A DNA stretch of 49,725 nt. It comes from Caulobacteraceae bacterium (lineage in GTDB: Bacteria > Pseudomonadota > Alphaproteobacteria > Caulobacterales > Caulobacteraceae). The DNA lies in NCBI GenBank assembly GCA_019247715.1, contig JAFBAO010000015.1, positions 1-49,725 of the forward strand, read 5' to 3'. The translations under genes were made by a program, and so were the position numbers. Below, in pieces: positions 16,845 through 30,517 of this stretch (its first letter is position 1; every line of letters starts with the position of its first letter). The notes under the pieces were generated by a model. That model saw only the letters and a program-made list of their open reading frames with translations. It did not search any database and had not been told where the DNA came from.

Positions 16845-18257
16845 ATGGGTGCGAGGCTCTTGCTAGCGGTGGTGGTCCTCGCCCTGGCCACGGCCGCGCC
16901 GCCGGCGCCCGCCCGGGCCGCCGATCCGCTCCGCGAAGCGGCTTCGGCCGTCCGCGACCGGGCGCTCGCCGATCCCGGCGCCTTTGCGTTCGTCGAGCAG
17001 CTGACGGTGGAGGTAGGCCCGCGCCTGGCCGGGAGCGAGGCCGCCGCCCGGGCGCGGGACTGGGCGCTCGCCAAGCTGAAGGCGCTGGGATTCTCCGACG
17101 TGCACGCCGAGGCCTTTCCGATCACCGCCTGGCTGCGCGGACCCGAGGAGGCCGAGATCACCGCGCCTAGGCCCCAGAGGCTGGCGATCATCGGCCTGGG
17201 CGGCTCGGCGCCGACGCCGCCGCAGGGCGTCGAAGGAGAAGTGGTCGTCTTCGGCGCCTACGCCGACTTGCTGGCCGCCGCGCCCGGCTCGCTGGCCGGC
17301 AAGATCGCCGTCGTCCTCCAGCCGATGGTCCGGGCCCAGGACGCCAGCGGCTACGGCGCGATGAACGCGGCCCGCCGCGCCGGCCCCAGCGAGGCGGCGC
17401 GTCGCGGGGCGGTCGCCTACCTAGTGCGCTCCCTCGCCACCGGCGAGAGCCGCGCGCCTCATACAGGCGCCCTGAACTACCAGCCGGATGCGCCCAAGAT
17501 CCCGGCCGCGGCTCTGTCGGTGATCGACGCCGAGCTGCTCGAGCGCCTGGCGGCCCGCGGCCAGCCGGTGCGCCTGCGCCTGAAACTAGCCTCCACGAGC
17601 CGGCGCTCGGTCGCCTGGACCGTCGCCGGGGAGATCCCCGGCCGCGAGCGTCCGCAGGAGATCGTCCAGGTCGGCGGCCACCTGGATTCCTGGGATCCGG
17701 GAACCGGCGCCATCGACGACGGGGCCGGCATGGCCATCGCGGTGGCGGCGGCCAGAGTCGCGGGAACCCAGAACCCGCCCAGAAGGACCATCCGCGTCGC
17801 CCTCTTCGGGGCCGAGGAGATGGACTTCGCCCGTCCCGCCTTCGCCGAGGCGCACGCGGCCGAGGCGCCGCGCATGGTGGTGGTCGGAGAGGCGGACATC
17901 GGGGCGGACGCGGCCTGGCGGGTGCAGCTCCCCGCCGGATCGCGGGACACGCCACAGATGGCGGCCTACGCGGCGACCGTCGCGCCGCTCGGTGTCTATG
18001 TTTCGGCCGATCCCAGCAAGGGAAGCGGCGACGACGTGGCGGACCTGATCAGGAAGGCGGGCGTGCCGGCGGTGGCGATCTCGCAAGACGCCAGCCGCTA
18101 CTTCGACTGGCACCATTCGGCCGAGGACACCCTGGACAAGATCGATCCGGCCAAGCTGGACCAGGCGGTCGCGACCTGGGCGGCCTTCATCTACATCGTC
18201 GCCAACTCGGACATCGACTTCCGCGCCCACGCGCCCGCCTCGCCGCCGCATCCGTGA
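16845..18257 (+). CDS. Exported M28-family metallopeptidase
   Basis: A 470-residue protein with a signal peptide ([18 protein letters not shown]...ARA, cleavage predicted near residue 26). The architecture resembles carboxypeptidase Q: an inserted PA-like domain in the first half, then the zinc peptidase domain. Metal ligands are recognisable: His and Asp in GGHLDSW, Asp in DDGAGMA, the Glu pair in FGAEEMDF, Asp in GEADIG and His in DWHHSAEDT. It probably hydrolyses peptides in the periplasm or outside. It lies between cspA and ddl inside the dcw cluster; a link to cell-wall peptides is conceivable but unproven. Confidence 0.9.
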   Translation: MGARLLLAVVVLALATAAPPAPARAADPLREAASAVRDRALADPGAFAFVEQLTVEVGPRLAGSEAAARARDWALAKLKALGFSDVHAEAFPITAWLRGPEEAEITAPRPQRLAIIGLGGSAPTPPQGVEGEVVVFGAYADLLAAAPGSLAGKIAVVLQPMVRAQDASGYGAMNAARRAGPSEAARRGAVAYLVRSLATGESRAPHTGALNYQPDAPKIPAAALSVIDAELLERLAARGQPVRLRLKLASTSRRSVAWTVAGEIPGRERPQEIVQVGGHLDSWDPGTGAIDDGAGMAIAVAAARVAGTQNPPRRTIRVALFGAEEMDFARPAFAEAHAAEAPRMVVVGEADIGADAAWRVQLPAGSRDTPQMAAYAATVAPLGVYVSADPSKGSGDDVADLIRKAGVPAVAISQDASRYFDWHHSAEDTLDKIDPAKLDQAVATWAAFIYIVANSDIDFRAHAPASPPHP

Positions 18258-18331
18258 GCTGTGGGGAGCGCGGATTTGCGGCGCCGCGCCGGCCTTAACA
18301 TCGGCCCGAGAGTCAGACAGAGAAGGTCCCC

Positions 18332-19315
18332 ATGCCTCAGCCTCTTTCCGGTCATCACGTCGCGGTGCTCATGGGCGGCCTTTCCTCCGAGCGCGAGGTG
18401 AGCCTGGTCTCGGGCGCGGCCTGCGCCGAGGCGCTCGGCCGCCTGGGCGCCAAGGTCAGTCCCGTCGACGCCGGCCGCGACATCGCCGCCGTTCTCGCCG
18501 CTCTGAAGCCCGACGTCTGCTTCAACGCCCTGCACGGCGCCTGGGGGGAGGACGGCTGCATCCAGGGGGTGCTCGAGACCCTCGCGATTCCCTACACCCA
18601 TTGCGGCGTGCTCGCCTCGGCGCTGGCCATGGACAAGACCAAGGCCAAGGCGGTGATGGCGGCGGCCGGCGTGCCGGTGCCTGGCGGCGGCCTCTACGAT
18701 CGGCGCGAGGCGGCCCGCGGCCATGTCATGGCCCCGCCCTATGTGGTCAAGCCCAATGCGGAAGGCTCCTCGGTGGGCGTGTTCCTGGTGTTCGAAGGCG
18801 CCAACGGTCCTCCCAGCGCCCTCCTGAATCCCGAATGGGCCTTCGGGGACGAGGTGCTGATCGAGCCCTACATCCAGGGGCTGGAGCTGGCGGTGGCGGT
18901 GATGGACGGCAAGGCGCTGACGGTCACTGAGATCGTGCCCAGGACCGGGTTCTACGACTACGAGGCCAAGTACGGCGAGCAGGGCTCCTCGCACGTGCTC
19001 CCGGCCCGGATCGCCGAGCCGGTGGCCGCCCGCGCCAAGCTCTTCGCCGAGCGCGCGCACGCCGCATTGGGTTGTCGGGGCGTTACCCGCAGCGACCTGC
19101 GTTATGACGACATTAACGACATTCTGGTCCTTCTTGAGGTCAACACGCAGCCCGGAATGACCCCCACCTCGCTCGTTCCAGAGCAGGCGGCTCACCTGGG
19201 CGTTGGGTTTGACGATCTCGTGCTGTGGATCACGGAGGACGCGTATGCCCGCGGCGGTGCGGGGGGCGAGGCGCGGCGGCGTCGCGGCCCGGAGCAAAAG
19301 CTCCGCAAGTCCTAG
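18332..19315 (+). CDS. ddl: D-alanine:D-alanine ligase
   Basis: An ATP-grasp ligase making D-Ala-D-Ala, the substrate of Mur[20 protein letters not shown] near the N-terminus, [24 protein letters not shown] (ATP-grasp) and [20 protein letters not shown] (Mg-binding Glu/Asn) identify it. The last 24 codons encode a Gly/Arg-rich tail that reads through the beginning of ftsQ, giving an unusually long overlap of 71 bases. 327 residues. Confidence 0.95.
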   Translation: MPQPLSGHHVAVLMGGLSSEREVSLVSGAACAEALGRLGAKVSPVDAGRDIAAVLAALKPDVCFNALHGAWGEDGCIQGVLETLAIPYTHCGVLASALAMDKTKAKAVMAAAGVPVPGGGLYDRREAARGHVMAPPYVVKPNAEGSSVGVFLVFEGANGPPSALLNPEWAFGDEVLIEPYIQGLELAVAVMDGKALTVTEIVPRTGFYDYEAKYGEQGSSHVLPARIAEPVAARAKLFAERAHAALGCRGVTRSDLRYDDINDILVLLEVNTQPGMTPTSLVPEQAAHLGVGFDDLVLWITEDAYARGGAGGEARRRRGPEQKLRKS

Positions 19316-20132
19316 CGACCGCGCCGGCGCCCGCAGGGGCGCAGCGCCGGCGCCCGAGGACGCGCGCCCACTTTGGCGAAAGGGCGTGATCTACGCGGGC
19401 CTGGGCCTGGCCGCGGCCGCGATCGTGCTGGTCGCCGCCGCCTGGCGCGACCCGGTCGCCAAGGCGGTGCGCGGCGCCGTCGTCGAGGCCACCGCCGGCC
19501 TCGGCCTCAAGGTCAGGACGGTCCATCTGCAAGGCGCTTCTCCGGAGGCTTCGGGCGACATCCTGCGTGCGGCTGCGGTGGGCGCCGGCGCGCCCCTCCT
19601 GGGCGTCGACCTGGAGGCGGTCCGCCAGCGCGTGGAGCAGGTGGGCTGGGTGCGGCGCGCCCGGGTGATCCGGCTGCTGCCGGACACCATCGTCCTGGCC
19701 GTCGAGCAGCGCCAGCTGATCGCGGTCTGGGAGCACGCCGGGCGCGTGGCGGTTATCGACGCCGAGGGCGTGGTCGCGCCCGAGGCCCAGCCGGCCCGCT
19801 TCTCGAACCTGCCGCTGGTGGTCGGGGAGGGCGCCAACACGGCCGCGGCGGCCATCCTGCCGGCGGTGTCGTCGCGTCCGCGCCTTGCCTCGCGGCTCGA
19901 GGCGCTGGTGCGGGTCGACGATCGCCGTTGGGATCTGCGCCTCAAGCAAGGCGCGCTGATCCAGTTGCCGGCGGACGACGAGGAAGCGGCCCTGATCCGG
20001 CTCGACCAGCTGGATCAGAAGGCGAGAGTTCTGGATCTGGGGCTGGCGCGGATCGATCTGCGCGACCCCGAGATGGTGGTTGTACGTCCGCGGAGGGCTG
20101 CCGCGGCTGGGGTGTCGGAGGGGGCAGGATGA
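19245..20132 (+). CDS. ftsQ: Cell division protein FtsQ
   Basis: A 295-residue bitopic divisome protein linking early and late division proteins. A long basic, Ala/Pro-rich cytoplasmic segment (residues 1-45) precedes one membrane helix ([21 protein letters not shown]). A POTRA domain follows ([19 protein letters not shown]), then the beta domain with [25 protein letters not shown] chose the ATG at 19245 because GGAGG at 19235-19239 precedes it at good spacing; a start 42 bases earlier lacks this. The first 71 bases are shared with the end of ddl. Confidence 0.92.
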   Translation: MPAAVRGARRGGVAARSKSSASPSDRAGARRGAAPAPEDARPLWRKGVIYAGLGLAAAAIVLVAAAWRDPVAKAVRGAVVEATAGLGLKVRTVHLQGASPEASGDILRAAAVGAGAPLLGVDLEAVRQRVEQVGWVRRARVIRLLPDTIVLAVEQRQLIAVWEHAGRVAVIDAEGVVAPEAQPARFSNLPLVVGEGANTAAAAILPAVSSRPRLASRLEALVRVDDRRWDLRLKQGALIQLPADDEEAALIRLDQLDQKARVLDLGLARIDLRDPEMVVVRPRRAAAAGVSEGAG

Positions 20133-21457
20133 AACTGATGGCGGCGGAGGAACGAGCGTTCGCCGAGACGAAGGAGAGCCGCGAAGGCCTGAAGGGGCTT
20201 GGCCGTCCGGCGGTGACGGCCGCCGTGGACCTCGGCGCCTCCAAGGTCGCCTGCTTCATCATGAAGCCGGAAGGCGTCCGGAGCGGCGATCGAACCATCG
20301 CCGCGGCGGGCGTGGGCTATGTGCAGTCCCGCGGCGTGCGCGCCGGCGCGGTGGTGGACGTGGACGAGGCGGCCCACGCGGTGGCCCAGGCGGTGGAGCG
20401 CGCCGAGGGCCACGCCGGCGTCAGCGTCTCCGGCGTCACCGTGGCGGTGTCGGGGGCCGGGCTCGCCAGCCAGCGGCTGAGCGGGACCATTCCCCTGGGA
20501 GCGCGGCCGATCGCCGAGGCGGACCTGTCGCGGGCGGTGGCCGCCGCGGCCGCCGGGCTGAAGACGCCCGGTCGCCGGATCATCCATGTCCGCCCCATCG
20601 CCTGGACAATCGACGGCCAGCAGAAAGTCCGTGATCCGCGAGGGATGTTCGGCCGCTCGCTGAACCTTCAGCTTCTCATCGTGTCGATGAGCGAGGCGAA
20701 ATTCCAGACCCTGGCCCACTCCATCGAGCGGGCGCATCTTCAGCTGGAAGGGGTGGTGGCCGCGCCCTTCGCCTCGGCGCTGGCGGCGCTCGAGGAAGAC
20801 GAGATGGAGCTCGGCGCGCTCTGCATCGACATGGGCGGCGGCTCGACGTCCGTGGCGATGTTCTCGGGCGGCAGCCTCACCCACGTGGACAGCCTGGCCG
20901 TCGGCGGGGCGCACGTCACCGCCGACGTGGCGCGCGGGCTTTCCACCTCGATCGCCGGCGCCGAGCGGATCAAGACGCTGCACGGCTCGGCGATCGCCTC
21001 GGCCAACGAGGACCGCGAGATGATCGAGGCGCCGCCGCGCGGCGATGACCCCGGCGCCGGCCCGGTCGTGGCGCCGCGCTCCCTGCTGAAGGGGATCATC
21101 GCGCCCCGGGTCGAGGAGACGCTGGAGCTGCTGCGCGAGCGGCTCAAGAGCGCCGAAGTGGCCATCGAGCCTGGCGCGGGCATCGTGCTCACGGGCGGCG
21201 CCAGCCAGCTGGCCGGGGTCCGGGAGGTGGCCGTGCGGGTGTTCGACCGGCCGGTGCGCCTGGGCCGGCCCCGGCGCATGCCGCACCTGGCCGACGCCGC
21301 CTCCGGCCCGGCCTTCTGCGCCGCCGGCGGCGTGCTCCACCGGGCCGCGTTCGGGCCGCCCGAAGCGGCGCTGGGGCGATCCGCCTCCGGCCGCGGACGC
21401 GCCGCTCAGGGGAACGTGGTGGTCAGGGCGACCACCTGGCTTCGCGAGAATCTTTAG
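20129..21457 (+). CDS. ftsA: Cell division protein FtsA
   Basis: An actin-like ATPase that tethers FtsZ filaments to the membrane. [14 protein letters not shown] (from about residue 31) is the phosphate 1 motif, [14 protein letters not shown] phosphate 2, and [14 protein letters not shown] the adenosine motif. The 1C subdomain that replaces the actin 1B domain lies between them. The C-terminal end [13 protein letters not shown] is a plausible amphipathic membrane-targeting helix. The ATG overlaps the ftsQ stop, with GGAGGGGG as ribosome-binding site. 442 residues. Confidence 0.96.
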   Translation: MKLMAAEERAFAETKESREGLKGLGRPAVTAAVDLGASKVACFIMKPEGVRSGDRTIAAAGVGYVQSRGVRAGAVVDVDEAAHAVAQAVERAEGHAGVSVSGVTVAVSGAGLASQRLSGTIPLGARPIAEADLSRAVAAAAAGLKTPGRRIIHVRPIAWTIDGQQKVRDPRGMFGRSLNLQLLIVSMSEAKFQTLAHSIERAHLQLEGVVAAPFASALAALEEDEMELGALCIDMGGGSTSVAMFSGGSLTHVDSLAVGGAHVTADVARGLSTSIAGAERIKTLHGSAIASANEDREMIEAPPRGDDPGAGPVVAPRSLLKGIIAPRVEETLELLRERLKSAEVAIEPGAGIVLTGGASQLAGVREVAVRVFDRPVRLGRPRRMPHLADAASGPAFCAAGGVLHRAAFGPPEAALGRSASGRGRAAQGNVVVRATTWLRENL

Positions 21458-21568
21458 GCGATCGGGACCGCCCGGCCCGGCCGCTCGGCCGGCGCCGCGA
21501 CATATCAAAGCGTAGCCACAAAAATTCCCCCCCGTTTTCTGGACAGAGGTCCGACTCGCAGTATGCAG

Positions 21569-21583
21569 TTAACGCGCAATTAA
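21569..21583. promoter_or_regulatory. Full CtrA box upstream of ftsZ
   Basis: TTAACGCGCAATTAA is an exact TTAA-N7-TTAA CtrA site 102 bases upstream of the ftsZ start. GANTC sites flank it at 21553-21557 (GACTC) and 21603-21607 (GAGTC). In Caulobacter, ftsZ is known to be repressed by CtrA and to depend on CcrM methylation, so conserved cell-cycle control is a well-supported inference. Confidence 0.8.
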
Positions 21584-21684
21584 GCATGTCGGTTGTTCAG
21601 TTGAGTCTGTCCGCGAGGTGCAGCCGGCGGACAGAGGAAGCCGGCGCTGTCTCCAATTGCGCGGCGCAGAACGTGGGGTCGGCG

Positions 21685-23235
21685 ATGACGTTCAAGGTAT
21701 TCGCACCTGAAACCAGGGAACTGAAGCCGAGGATCGTGGTCTTCGGCGTCGGCGGCGCCGGCGGCAACGCCGTCAACAACATGATCGAGGCAGGCCTGGA
21801 GGGCGTCGAGTTCGTCGTCGCCAACACCGACGCCCAGCAGCTGGCCTTCTCCAAGACCGACAAGCGCATCCAGCTCGGCGTGCAGGTGACCCAGGGGCTG
21901 GGCGCCGGCGCCCATCCGGAGGTCGGCATGTCGGCCGCCGAGGAATCCACCGTGGAGATCGGCGAGCAGCTGGACGGCGCCCACATGGTGTTCATCACCG
22001 CCGGCATGGGCGGCGGCACCGGGACCGGGGCCGGCCCGATCATCGCCAAGTGCGCGCGCGAGCGCGGCATCCTGACCGTGGGCGTGGTCACCAAGCCGTT
22101 CCACTTCGAAGGGCGCCACCGGATGCGGCTTGCCGACGCCGGAATCTCCGAGCTGCAGCGCTACGTCGACACGCTGATCGTCATCCCCAACCAGAATCTG
22201 TTCCGCGTGGCCAACGAGCGCACCACCTTCGCCGAAGCCTTCGGCATGGCCGACCAGGTGCTCCACTCGGGGGTCCGCTCGATCACCGACCTGATGGTGT
22301 TGCCGGGCCTCATCAACCTCGATTTCGCCGACGTGCGCACGGTGATGACCGAGATGGGCAAGGCCATGATGGGCACCGGCGAGGCCGAGGGCGAGAACCG
22401 CGCCCTGATGGCCGCCGAGAACGCCATCCAGAATCCGCTGCTCGACGAAGTGTCGCTGAAGGGCGCCAAGGCGGTGCTGGTGAACATCACCGGCGGCCTC
22501 GACATGACCCTGCTCGAGGTCGACGAGGCGGCGAACGCCATCTCGGCCCAGGTCGACACGGACGCCAATATCATCTTCGGCGCGGCCTTCGATCCAGCGT
22601 TGAAGAACACCCTCAGGGTCTCGGTCGTCGCCACCGGCATGGACGGCGCCTCGATCGCCGCCATCGAGCCGGCGCCCCGCCGTTCGACCTATCGCGGTCC
22701 CGACCTGACGGCGGAGCTGAAGGCCGAGCCGGAGCCGGCCGAGCCGGCCCCGGCCGCCGCCGAGCTCGAGCGGGAGCCGGCGCTCGCCCTGGCCGATCCG
22801 GAGCCGTCGCCGGTCATCCACGCGCCGCAGACCCGCATTTTCGAGCCGGTCCGGGCCGCCCAGGCGATGATCGCGGCGGAGGCCGCCACCTTGACGCCGG
22901 AAGACATCCGCGTCGAAAGCGTCGCTCCCCGCGTCGAGCCGATCCAGGCGCCGGAAGTGCGGACCATCCCCAAGATCGTCGATCCTTCGGTGGCCGAGGA
23001 AGAGGATATGGAGCCGCTCTTCCCGGACACCTCCCGCTACGTCGAGGATCGGCGCCAAAGGAGCGGCGGCTGGCTCAGCCTGTTCGGACGCCCGCGCTCC
23101 GAGGCGCCCGCCCCCACGCCGGCCCTGCGCGCCACCAGCTCGGCCCAGCCTGCGCCGATGCTGGCGCCGGAGGAGCCGGCCGCCGAGGGCGACGACCTGG
23201 ATATCCCCTCCTTCCTGCGGCGGCTCGCCAACTAG
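21685..23235 (+). CDS. ftsZ: Cell division GTPase FtsZ
   Basis: A tubulin-like GTPase that forms the Z ring. [22 protein letters not shown] near the N-terminus and the tubulin signature GMGGGTGTG (about residues 109-117) are present, as is the T7-loop region [12 protein letters not shown] long acidic, Pro/Ala-rich linker of roughly 170 residues follows, ending in the conserved tail [11 protein letters not shown] that binds FtsA and other partners. The ATG at 21685 gives the N-terminus seen in Caulobacter homologues; an ATG 99 bases earlier lies against the CtrA box and was rejected. 516 residues. Confidence 0.97.
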   Translation: MTFKVFAPETRELKPRIVVFGVGGAGGNAVNNMIEAGLEGVEFVVANTDAQQLAFSKTDKRIQLGVQVTQGLGAGAHPEVGMSAAEESTVEIGEQLDGAHMVFITAGMGGGTGTGAGPIIAKCARERGILTVGVVTKPFHFEGRHRMRLADAGISELQRYVDTLIVIPNQNLFRVANERTTFAEAFGMADQVLHSGVRSITDLMVLPGLINLDFADVRTVMTEMGKAMMGTGEAEGENRALMAAENAIQNPLLDEVSLKGAKAVLVNITGGLDMTLLEVDEAANAISAQVDTDANIIFGAAFDPALKNTLRVSVVATGMDGASIAAIEPAPRRSTYRGPDLTAELKAEPEPAEPAPAAAELEREPALALADPEPSPVIHAPQTRIFEPVRAAQAMIAAEAATLTPEDIRVESVAPRVEPIQAPEVRTIPKIVDPSVAEEEDMEPLFPDTSRYVEDRRQRSGGWLSLFGRPRSEAPAPTPALRATSSAQPAPMLAPEEPAAEGDDLDIPSFLRRLAN

Positions 23236-23261
23236 GCCGCCAGCCGCGGCGAAACCGCCCC

Positions 23262-23286
23262 GCGCCCCGACTGGCGGGTGGGGCGC
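23262..23286 (+). terminator. Possible weak terminator hairpin after ftsZ
   Basis: GCGCCCC (23262-23268) pairs with GGGGCGC (23280-23286) across an 11-base loop shortly after the ftsZ stop. There is no T tract, so intrinsic termination would be weak. Confidence 0.25.
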
Positions 23287-23492
23287 AGGGCGTCGCGCCC
23301 CGTTCGGCAAAGGCCGGTTTGGACGCATCGCGCCACGTCTGCGCGGGGCTAATTCGTTCTGAGATTCCAGCGCCTTATGTGAGAAACAGTCCGAAACAGG
23401 AGTTGTCTTGCTCCGGGTCGCCCGGACTTTTACAGCGCAGTCGGGGGCAAAGAGCGGCGAACGGCCGCCTTATCTCATGGAGGCGGTCGGAC

Positions 23493-24380
23493 TTGTTGTC
23501 GTTCTTCCAGCACACCCTTGCCGACCCGGTTCAGTTCGCGGGAATCGGAATCCATTCGGGCCGCGCCGCCAACGTCACCCTGAAGCCGGCCCCCGCCGAC
23601 ACCGGCGTCGTCTTTTCCCGGATCGATCTTGGCGAGGATGGGCTCATCCCGGCGACCGGCGATGCGGTCTGCGAGACGCGGCTCGGGACGGTGGTCGGCA
23701 ACGGCCGGGGCGCCACCGTCTCCACGATCGAGCACCTGATGGCGGTGTTCGCGGGACTGGGGATCGACAACGTCCGCGTCGAGCTCGACGGCCCCGAGGC
23801 GCCGATCATGGACGGCTCGGCGGCGGCGGTGCTGGCCGCGGTGGACGAGGTGGGCCTGCGTCGTCAGGGCGCGCGCGGAAGGCAGATCGAGATCCTGGAG
23901 CCGCTCGAGGTGGGGAGGGCAGACAAGCGCGCCGCCTTGCTGCCTGCCAGCCGGTTCGAGATGGCGGTGGAGATCGACTTCCAGACGTCCGTCATCGGCC
24001 GCCAAAGCCTCGAGCTGGCGCTCGACGAAGCGACGTTCCGGTCCGAGCTCGCGGACGCCCGCACCTTCGGTTTCCTCGACGAGGTGGACCGCTTGCGCGC
24101 CGCCGGGCTGGGACTGGGAGCGGGCCTGGACAACACGGTGGTGATCGACGGAGAGCGGGTGCTCAATCCGGAGCTTCTCGGCCGGCCCGACGATTTCGTC
24201 CGCCACAAGGCCCTCGACGCCCTCGGCGACCTGCGCCTTGCCGGTGCGCCGATCATCGGCCGCTACGAGGCCTGTTGCGCCGGACATGCGCTCAACAACG
24301 ACCTCGTCCGCGCTCTGCTGTCGCGCCCGCGGGCCTGGCGCCTCGTAAGCCGCAGCCCGGAACTCGCCAGGGCGGTCTGA
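23493..24380 (+). CDS. lpxC: UDP-3-O-acyl-N-acetylglucosamine deacetylase LpxC
   Basis: A zinc amidase, the committed step of lipid A synthesis. FQHTLADPVQFAGIGIHSG opens the protein. Zinc ligands fit: His of TIEHLMAVF (residue 81), His and Asp of RHKALDALGDL (238 and 242), with the catalytic His of GHALNNDL at 265. The first TTG of a TTG-TTG pair is the probable start, nine bases after GGAGG (23479-23483); no in-frame ATG is suitable. 295 residues. The enzyme confirms an LPS-bearing Gram-negative. A GATTC methylation site lies upstream at 23361-23365. Confidence 0.94.
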   Translation: MLSFFQHTLADPVQFAGIGIHSGRAANVTLKPAPADTGVVFSRIDLGEDGLIPATGDAVCETRLGTVVGNGRGATVSTIEHLMAVFAGLGIDNVRVELDGPEAPIMDGSAAAVLAAVDEVGLRRQGARGRQIEILEPLEVGRADKRAALLPASRFEMAVEIDFQTSVIGRQSLELALDEATFRSELADARTFGFLDEVDRLRAAGLGLGAGLDNTVVIDGERVLNPELLGRPDDFVRHKALDALGDLRLAGAPIIGRYEACCAGHALNNDLVRALLSRPRAWRLVSRSPELARAV

Positions 24381-24459
24381 CGCTCTTCCGTCGCCGCCGC
24401 CGGCTGTGTAGAAGCGGGACCCATCGCTGGCGTTGGGGCGATCGCGAGAGGTCCGCAGC

Positions 24460-25488
24460 TTGAATCGTCATCTCTCCGGACGTGGGATCGTCGCTCTCGT
24501 CCTGGCCGTTTCGGTGGCCCTCGGCGGTTGCCAGCTGCTCCACAAGAAGAAGCCCAGTCTTGCCTACGAGGAACGTCCGGTGGACGTGCTCTACAACGCC
24601 GGCGCGATGCGGCTGGACAACAGGCGCTGGGGCGACGCGGTCGACTATTTCCGCGAGGTCGAGCGGCAGCATCCCTATTCGGAGTGGTCGCGGCGCGCCA
24701 TTCTGATGACCGCCTACGCGCACTACCAGGCGAACAACTACTCCGAGGCGATCGCCGACGCCGAGCGGTTCATCTCCCTCTATCCCGGCAACGCCTCGGC
24801 GACCTACGCCTACTATCTCAAGGCGATCTGCTACTTCGAGCAGATTGTCGACGTGGGCCGCGACCAAGCCTCCACGGCCGCCGCCGGCGAGGCCTTGCGC
24901 GAGGTCGTCAAGCGCTACCCCTACAGCGAATACGCCACCGACGCGCGGCTCAAGCTCGACATGGTCAACGACCAGCTGGCCGGCAAGGACATGACCGTCG
25001 GCCGCTTCTATCTGCGCTCGGGCGACCCCATCGGGGCCATCGGCCGGTTCCAGACGGTGGTCAGCAAATACCAGACGACCTCGCATACGCCCGAAGCCCT
25101 CTACCGGCTCGTGGAAGCCAATCTCACCCTGGGGCTGGTCGAGGAGGCCAAGCGCGACGGCGCCGTCCTGGGCTACAACTATCCGGGCGACCCCTGGTAC
25201 GCGACGGCCTACAATCTGCTCAACAGCCGAGGTTACCGCCCTTCGGTCGCCCCGCAGCCGGGCGGGCGGCGCGGCATGCACTTCCCGGCGTTCGGCCGAC
25301 ACCGGGAGACGACGCTTCCGCCGCCTGGCGAACAGGCGCCGCAGCCCGAGACGGCCGCCGCCGCCCCGGCGCCGGACAACGGTCAAGGGATCTCCGTTCC
25401 CCCGGGCCCGGACCAGGCGACGCCTCCTTCGAACCCGCCGCCGCCGCCGAAGAAAGGCGGATTCTGGCACGGGGTTCTGGGCCTTTAG
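24460..25488 (+). CDS. bamD: Outer membrane assembly lipoprotein BamD
   Basis: An essential lipoprotein of the BAM complex that inserts outer-membrane beta-barrels. The signal peptide ends in the lipobox LGGC (Cys at about residue 24). TPR-like repeats follow, with YNAGAMRLDNRRWGDAVDYFREVERQHPYSEW and AHYQANNYSEAIADAERFISLYPGN as typical BamD segments. The C-terminal 90 residues are a Pro/Ala-rich extension. I prefer the TTG at 24460 over one 27 bases upstream because it gives a normal lipoprotein signal and follows GAGAGG. 342 residues. Confidence 0.9.
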   Translation: MNRHLSGRGIVALVLAVSVALGGCQLLHKKKPSLAYEERPVDVLYNAGAMRLDNRRWGDAVDYFREVERQHPYSEWSRRAILMTAYAHYQANNYSEAIADAERFISLYPGNASATYAYYLKAICYFEQIVDVGRDQASTAAAGEALREVVKRYPYSEYATDARLKLDMVNDQLAGKDMTVGRFYLRSGDPIGAIGRFQTVVSKYQTTSHTPEALYRLVEANLTLGLVEEAKRDGAVLGYNYPGDPWYATAYNLLNSRGYRPSVAPQPGGRRGMHFPAFGRHRETTLPPPGEQAPQPETAAAAPAPDNGQGISVPPGPDQATPPSNPPPPPKKGGFWHGVLGL

Positions 25489-25519
25489 GGAAGGCCGATT
25501 CTCGGCCAAGCTCGCGCGC

Positions 25520-29878
<4,359 letters not shown>

Positions 29879-29880
29879 GG

Positions 29881-30093
29881 TTAGACCAGGGCCAGTCCGA
29901 GCTTGGCGGTGATCAGCGGCAGGAAGACGGTGATCTCGGCCAGGGCGATGGCGTAGAGGCCGCCAAGCACCGGCCGCCCCTCCCGGAAGTTGATCACCAC
30001 GCCCGCGAGCAGCGGCCCTGAGATGGGGCCGGCCAGGAAGAACGGCGCGAGACGCTTGAGACGCGGTGGAAGACTGACGCCAATCGCTGACAT
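29881..30093 (-). CDS. Small membrane protein behind a CtrA box, function unknown
   Basis: A 70-residue protein with two predicted membrane helices (LAPFFLAGPISGPLLAGVVINF and VLGGLYAIALAEITVFLPLITAKLGLAL) joined by a short charged loop (REGRP). I recognise no family. It is transcribed convergently to the NUDIX gene with only two bases between the stops. A full CtrA box lies 44 bases upstream of its start codon, so expression may be cell-cycle controlled. Coding status is supported by the clean topology and promoter element, not by a known homologue. Confidence 0.65.
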   Translation of the reverse strand: MSAIGVSLPPRLKRLAPFFLAGPISGPLLAGVVINFREGRPVLGGLYAIALAEITVFLPLITAKLGLALV

Positions 30094-30136
30094 GGCTCCG
30101 ATGAAAGCCCGCTCAGTCTGGCTTTGTCCAGCGAAA

Positions 30137-30152
30137 TTAACGAGTTGTTAAC
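30137..30152. promoter_or_regulatory. Full CtrA box upstream of the 70-residue membrane protein
   Basis: TTAACGAGTTGTTAAC matches TTAA-N7-TTAAC exactly. It is one of only two full CtrA boxes I found in the window, the other being at ftsZ. The nearest start codon is that of the minus-strand gene at 30093. Confidence 0.65.
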
Positions 30153-30202
30153 CCTCGTCGTCGCCTCTCCCTCAGCACGCGAAATCCGCCAAAACGACGG
30201 CC

Positions 30203-30475
30203 TCATTGGGGCTGGCCGCTTGGGGGCCCGGCGAGCTGCGCCCCTGTCTGGGCGCTCTCCTGCGGGTGAGCGGCTTTCCACGCCGCCTTGCACTGGCTCG
30301 AGACGTGCGCGGAGTGGGCCTGCATGCAGCGCTTGATCGCCCATGGCGCGACGCTGGGACAGTATTGCTGGACGTCGGACCGGCAGGCCAAGCGCACGCT
30401 GGTCGGCTGCGCCCCGGCCGGCGCCGCGGCGGCGAGGCCCAAGGCGACGACCGCCAGGGAGGCGAATCTGTTCAT
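30203..30475 (-). CDS. Secreted Cys-rich repeat protein
   Basis: A 90-residue protein with a signal peptide (MNRFASLAVVALGLAAAAPAGA, cleavage before QPTS). The mature part has four cysteines at residues 31, 39, 50 and 62 in a C-x7-C-x10-C-x11-C arrangement within a helical segment (CRSDVQQYCPSVAPWAIKRC). This resembles the Cys-rich repeat (GLG1/FGFR-like) found in small periplasmic proteins of alphaproteobacteria. Two disulfides are likely. The C-terminus is Gln/Pro-rich. The function is not known. Confidence 0.75.
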   Translation of the reverse strand: MNRFASLAVVALGLAAAAPAGAQPTSVRLACRSDVQQYCPSVAPWAIKRCMQAHSAHVSSQCKAAWKAAHPQESAQTGAQLAGPPSGQPQ

Positions 30476-30517
30476 GCGAATGCGCTTGAGGGAGAAATGT
30501 GGCGCCGAGACGGCCAG

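Noticed and set aside
21586..21684. N-terminal extension of FtsZ from an earlier ATG
   Set aside because: The extra 33 residues have no counterpart in Caulobacter FtsZ, and the ATG sits immediately beside the CtrA box, so the region is better explained as promoter and leader.
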